A DNA stretch of 6,296 nt, taken from DATKMG01 sp035541995. GTDB taxonomy: Bacteria > Acidobacteriota > Terriglobia > Versatilivoradales > Versatilivoraceae. The stretch covers positions 1-6,296 of the forward strand of contig DATKMG010000196.1 in NCBI GenBank assembly GCA_035541995.1. The letters run 5' to 3'. The first letter of the stretch is position 1; each line of letters begins with the position of its first letter. Of this stretch, positions 5,762 through 6,296 are shown piece after piece. The notes beneath the pieces are model-generated. The model was given only the letters and a program-made list of their open reading frames with translations, ran no database searches and was not told the origin of the DNA. The position numbers were made by a program, and so were the translations under genes.

Positions 5762-6160
5762 ATGAATACCGACACTGCGGTCCCAGTTCCAAAGTTATTC
5801 ATGCCTCATCCCAATTTGAGTGATGAGGTGAATCGCAACATTGCGCAATCGGAAATTGAAGGTGGGGTGTGCCTGGACAATCTATCCGATGGCGAGGTGT
5901 TGGAAGTGGAAACCGAGAACCGCTGGTACACTATCGTGGTGGGGCGGCGCGGGAAGGATCTGATCTGGGGGCATCCGAAGTACTGTCCCGAGCCGGTGGC
6001 GGTAAGGATCGAGGGATCGACCTGGGGTGGTTCGATGCAGAAGATGCGGTTTGTGGGGCGTGGAATGCGCCTGGAATTCCAGCACCCTACCTACCGTAGG
6101 ATCGTCACGTCGCCAGTCGTGGAGATCCGGGCCCGGGACCCACTTTCGAGCAAGGCTTGA
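5762..6160 (+). CDS. Conserved-looking small protein of unknown function
   Basis: I do not recognise a named family for this 132-residue protein. It has no signal peptide or membrane segment, so it is probably cytoplasmic. Residues 36-122 look like a compact all-beta domain: alternating strands (GEVLEVETENRWYTIVV, then AVRIEGSTWG, then MRFVGRGMRLEFQHP), several turn glycines, and a strand near the end (SPVVEIRA). C37 and C75 are the only cysteines. The run from CPEPVAVRIEGSTWGGSM to GRGMRLEF resembles uncharacterised proteins I recall from Acidobacteriota, a memory not verified here. The ATG at 5762 was chosen because the frame upstream crosses a hairpin and repeat-like sequence. The cost is a weak ribosome site: GGAGGG at 5733-5738 is 23 bases away. 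A GTG at 5669 would add 31 residues, and an ATG at 5801 would remove 13. It lies 190 bases after the kinase, with repeats between, so co-transcription is uncertain. Confidence 0.75.
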   Translation: MNTDTAVPVPKLFMPHPNLSDEVNRNIAQSEIEGGVCLDNLSDGEVLEVETENRWYTIVVGRRGKDLIWGHPKYCPEPVAVRIEGSTWGGSMQKMRFVGRGMRLEFQHPTYRRIVTSPVVEIRARDPLSSKA

Positions 6161-6176
6161 GCTGGCAGGACACTGG

Positions 6177-6240
6177 CTACACGCCTTGTAGTTCCAAGAT
6201 CTGACGACCAAATCGATTTCTAGATGGCACTCATCTGCCA
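6177..6240 (+). other. Small dyads after the last gene
   Basis: CTACA (6177-6181) pairs with TGTAG (6187-6191). AAATCGATTT (6210-6219) is a perfect 10-base palindrome. AGATG (6222-6226) pairs with CATCT (6232-6236), and this overlaps an alternative pairing of TGGCA (6225-6229) with TGCCA (6236-6240). None is followed by a T-run. A terminator or the start of a folded leader is possible. Confidence 0.3.
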
Positions 6241-6242
6241 GG

Positions 6243-6293
6243 AGAGTTGCTTGGACGTGGAGTTCCAACAACTCTTACCGCGAAGCGGTAGAG
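6243..6293 (+). other. Two overlapping, mutually exclusive hairpins at the window edge
   Basis: The first hairpin joins AGAGTTG (6243-6249) to CAACTCT (6269-6275) and, past a single bulged C6250, TTGGA (6251-6255) to TCCAA (6264-6268), with an 8-base loop. The second joins TACCGC (6276-6281) to GCGGTA (6285-6290) around GAA. It can lengthen by pairing CTC (6272-6274) with GAG (6291-6293), bases the first hairpin also uses. The GCGAAGC core is known as an unusually stable mini-hairpin. The arrangement resembles an attenuator, but the downstream gene lies outside the window. Confidence 0.4.
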
Positions 6294-6296
6294 GAT

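Noticed and set aside
5565..5792. 75-codon minus-strand frame
   Set aside because: Its N-terminal part covers spacer and its C-terminal part is translated heptamer repeats, giving the pattern HLTAHTSNLT...VTRHLSLVT. It is not a gene.
5882..6271. 129-codon minus-strand frame
   Set aside because: It is the antisense shadow of the 132-residue protein, extended into the hairpin-rich end of the window; no domain is recognised.

Overview
The window looks like a piece of an Acidobacteriota genome or a close relative (inference). The main pointer is a very large serine/threonine kinase fused through one membrane helix to a TolB/PD40-type beta-propeller, with the N-terminal leader typical of the many such kinases in Solibacter/Koribacter-like genomes. 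A Tat-exported xylose-isomerase-like TIM barrel, a bactofilin, long spacers and dispersed heptamer repeats fit the same picture. No rRNA, tRNA, CRISPR array, transposase or phage gene was seen.

Layout. A bactofilin gene lies on the minus strand at 33-632 (or 33-491 from an internal start). A 390-base divergent spacer (633-1022) holds several inverted repeats. A Tat-signal TIM-barrel protein follows on the plus strand (1023-1979). Then comes a 712-base spacer (1980-2691) with no convincing gene but many perfect or near-perfect inverted repeats, including a 17-bp hairpin at 2052-2089 and a 12-bp one at 2584-2615. The transmembrane kinase occupies 2692-5571. A repeat-rich spacer leads to a small conserved-looking protein of unknown function (5762-6160). 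The last 136 bases hold further hairpins, two of which share a strand.

How the genes relate. They do not form an obvious pathway or tight operon: spacers are 190-710 bases and each gene seems to be its own unit. The kinase would sense outside the cytoplasm through its propeller and phosphorylate targets inside. The bactofilin would form a cytoplasmic polymer scaffold. The TIM-barrel protein would act in the periplasm on a sugar-like substrate. No substrate, ligand or partner can be read from the DNA.

The most distinctive signal lies outside the genes. Short tandem heptamer arrays sit on both sides of the kinase gene in inverted orientation (2658-2685 and 5571-5605). The first ends 6 bases before the start codon, where a ribosome binding site would be expected; the second begins at the last base of the stop codon. 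A second heptamer family (5611-5652) follows directly. I do not see a complete undescribed multi-gene system here.
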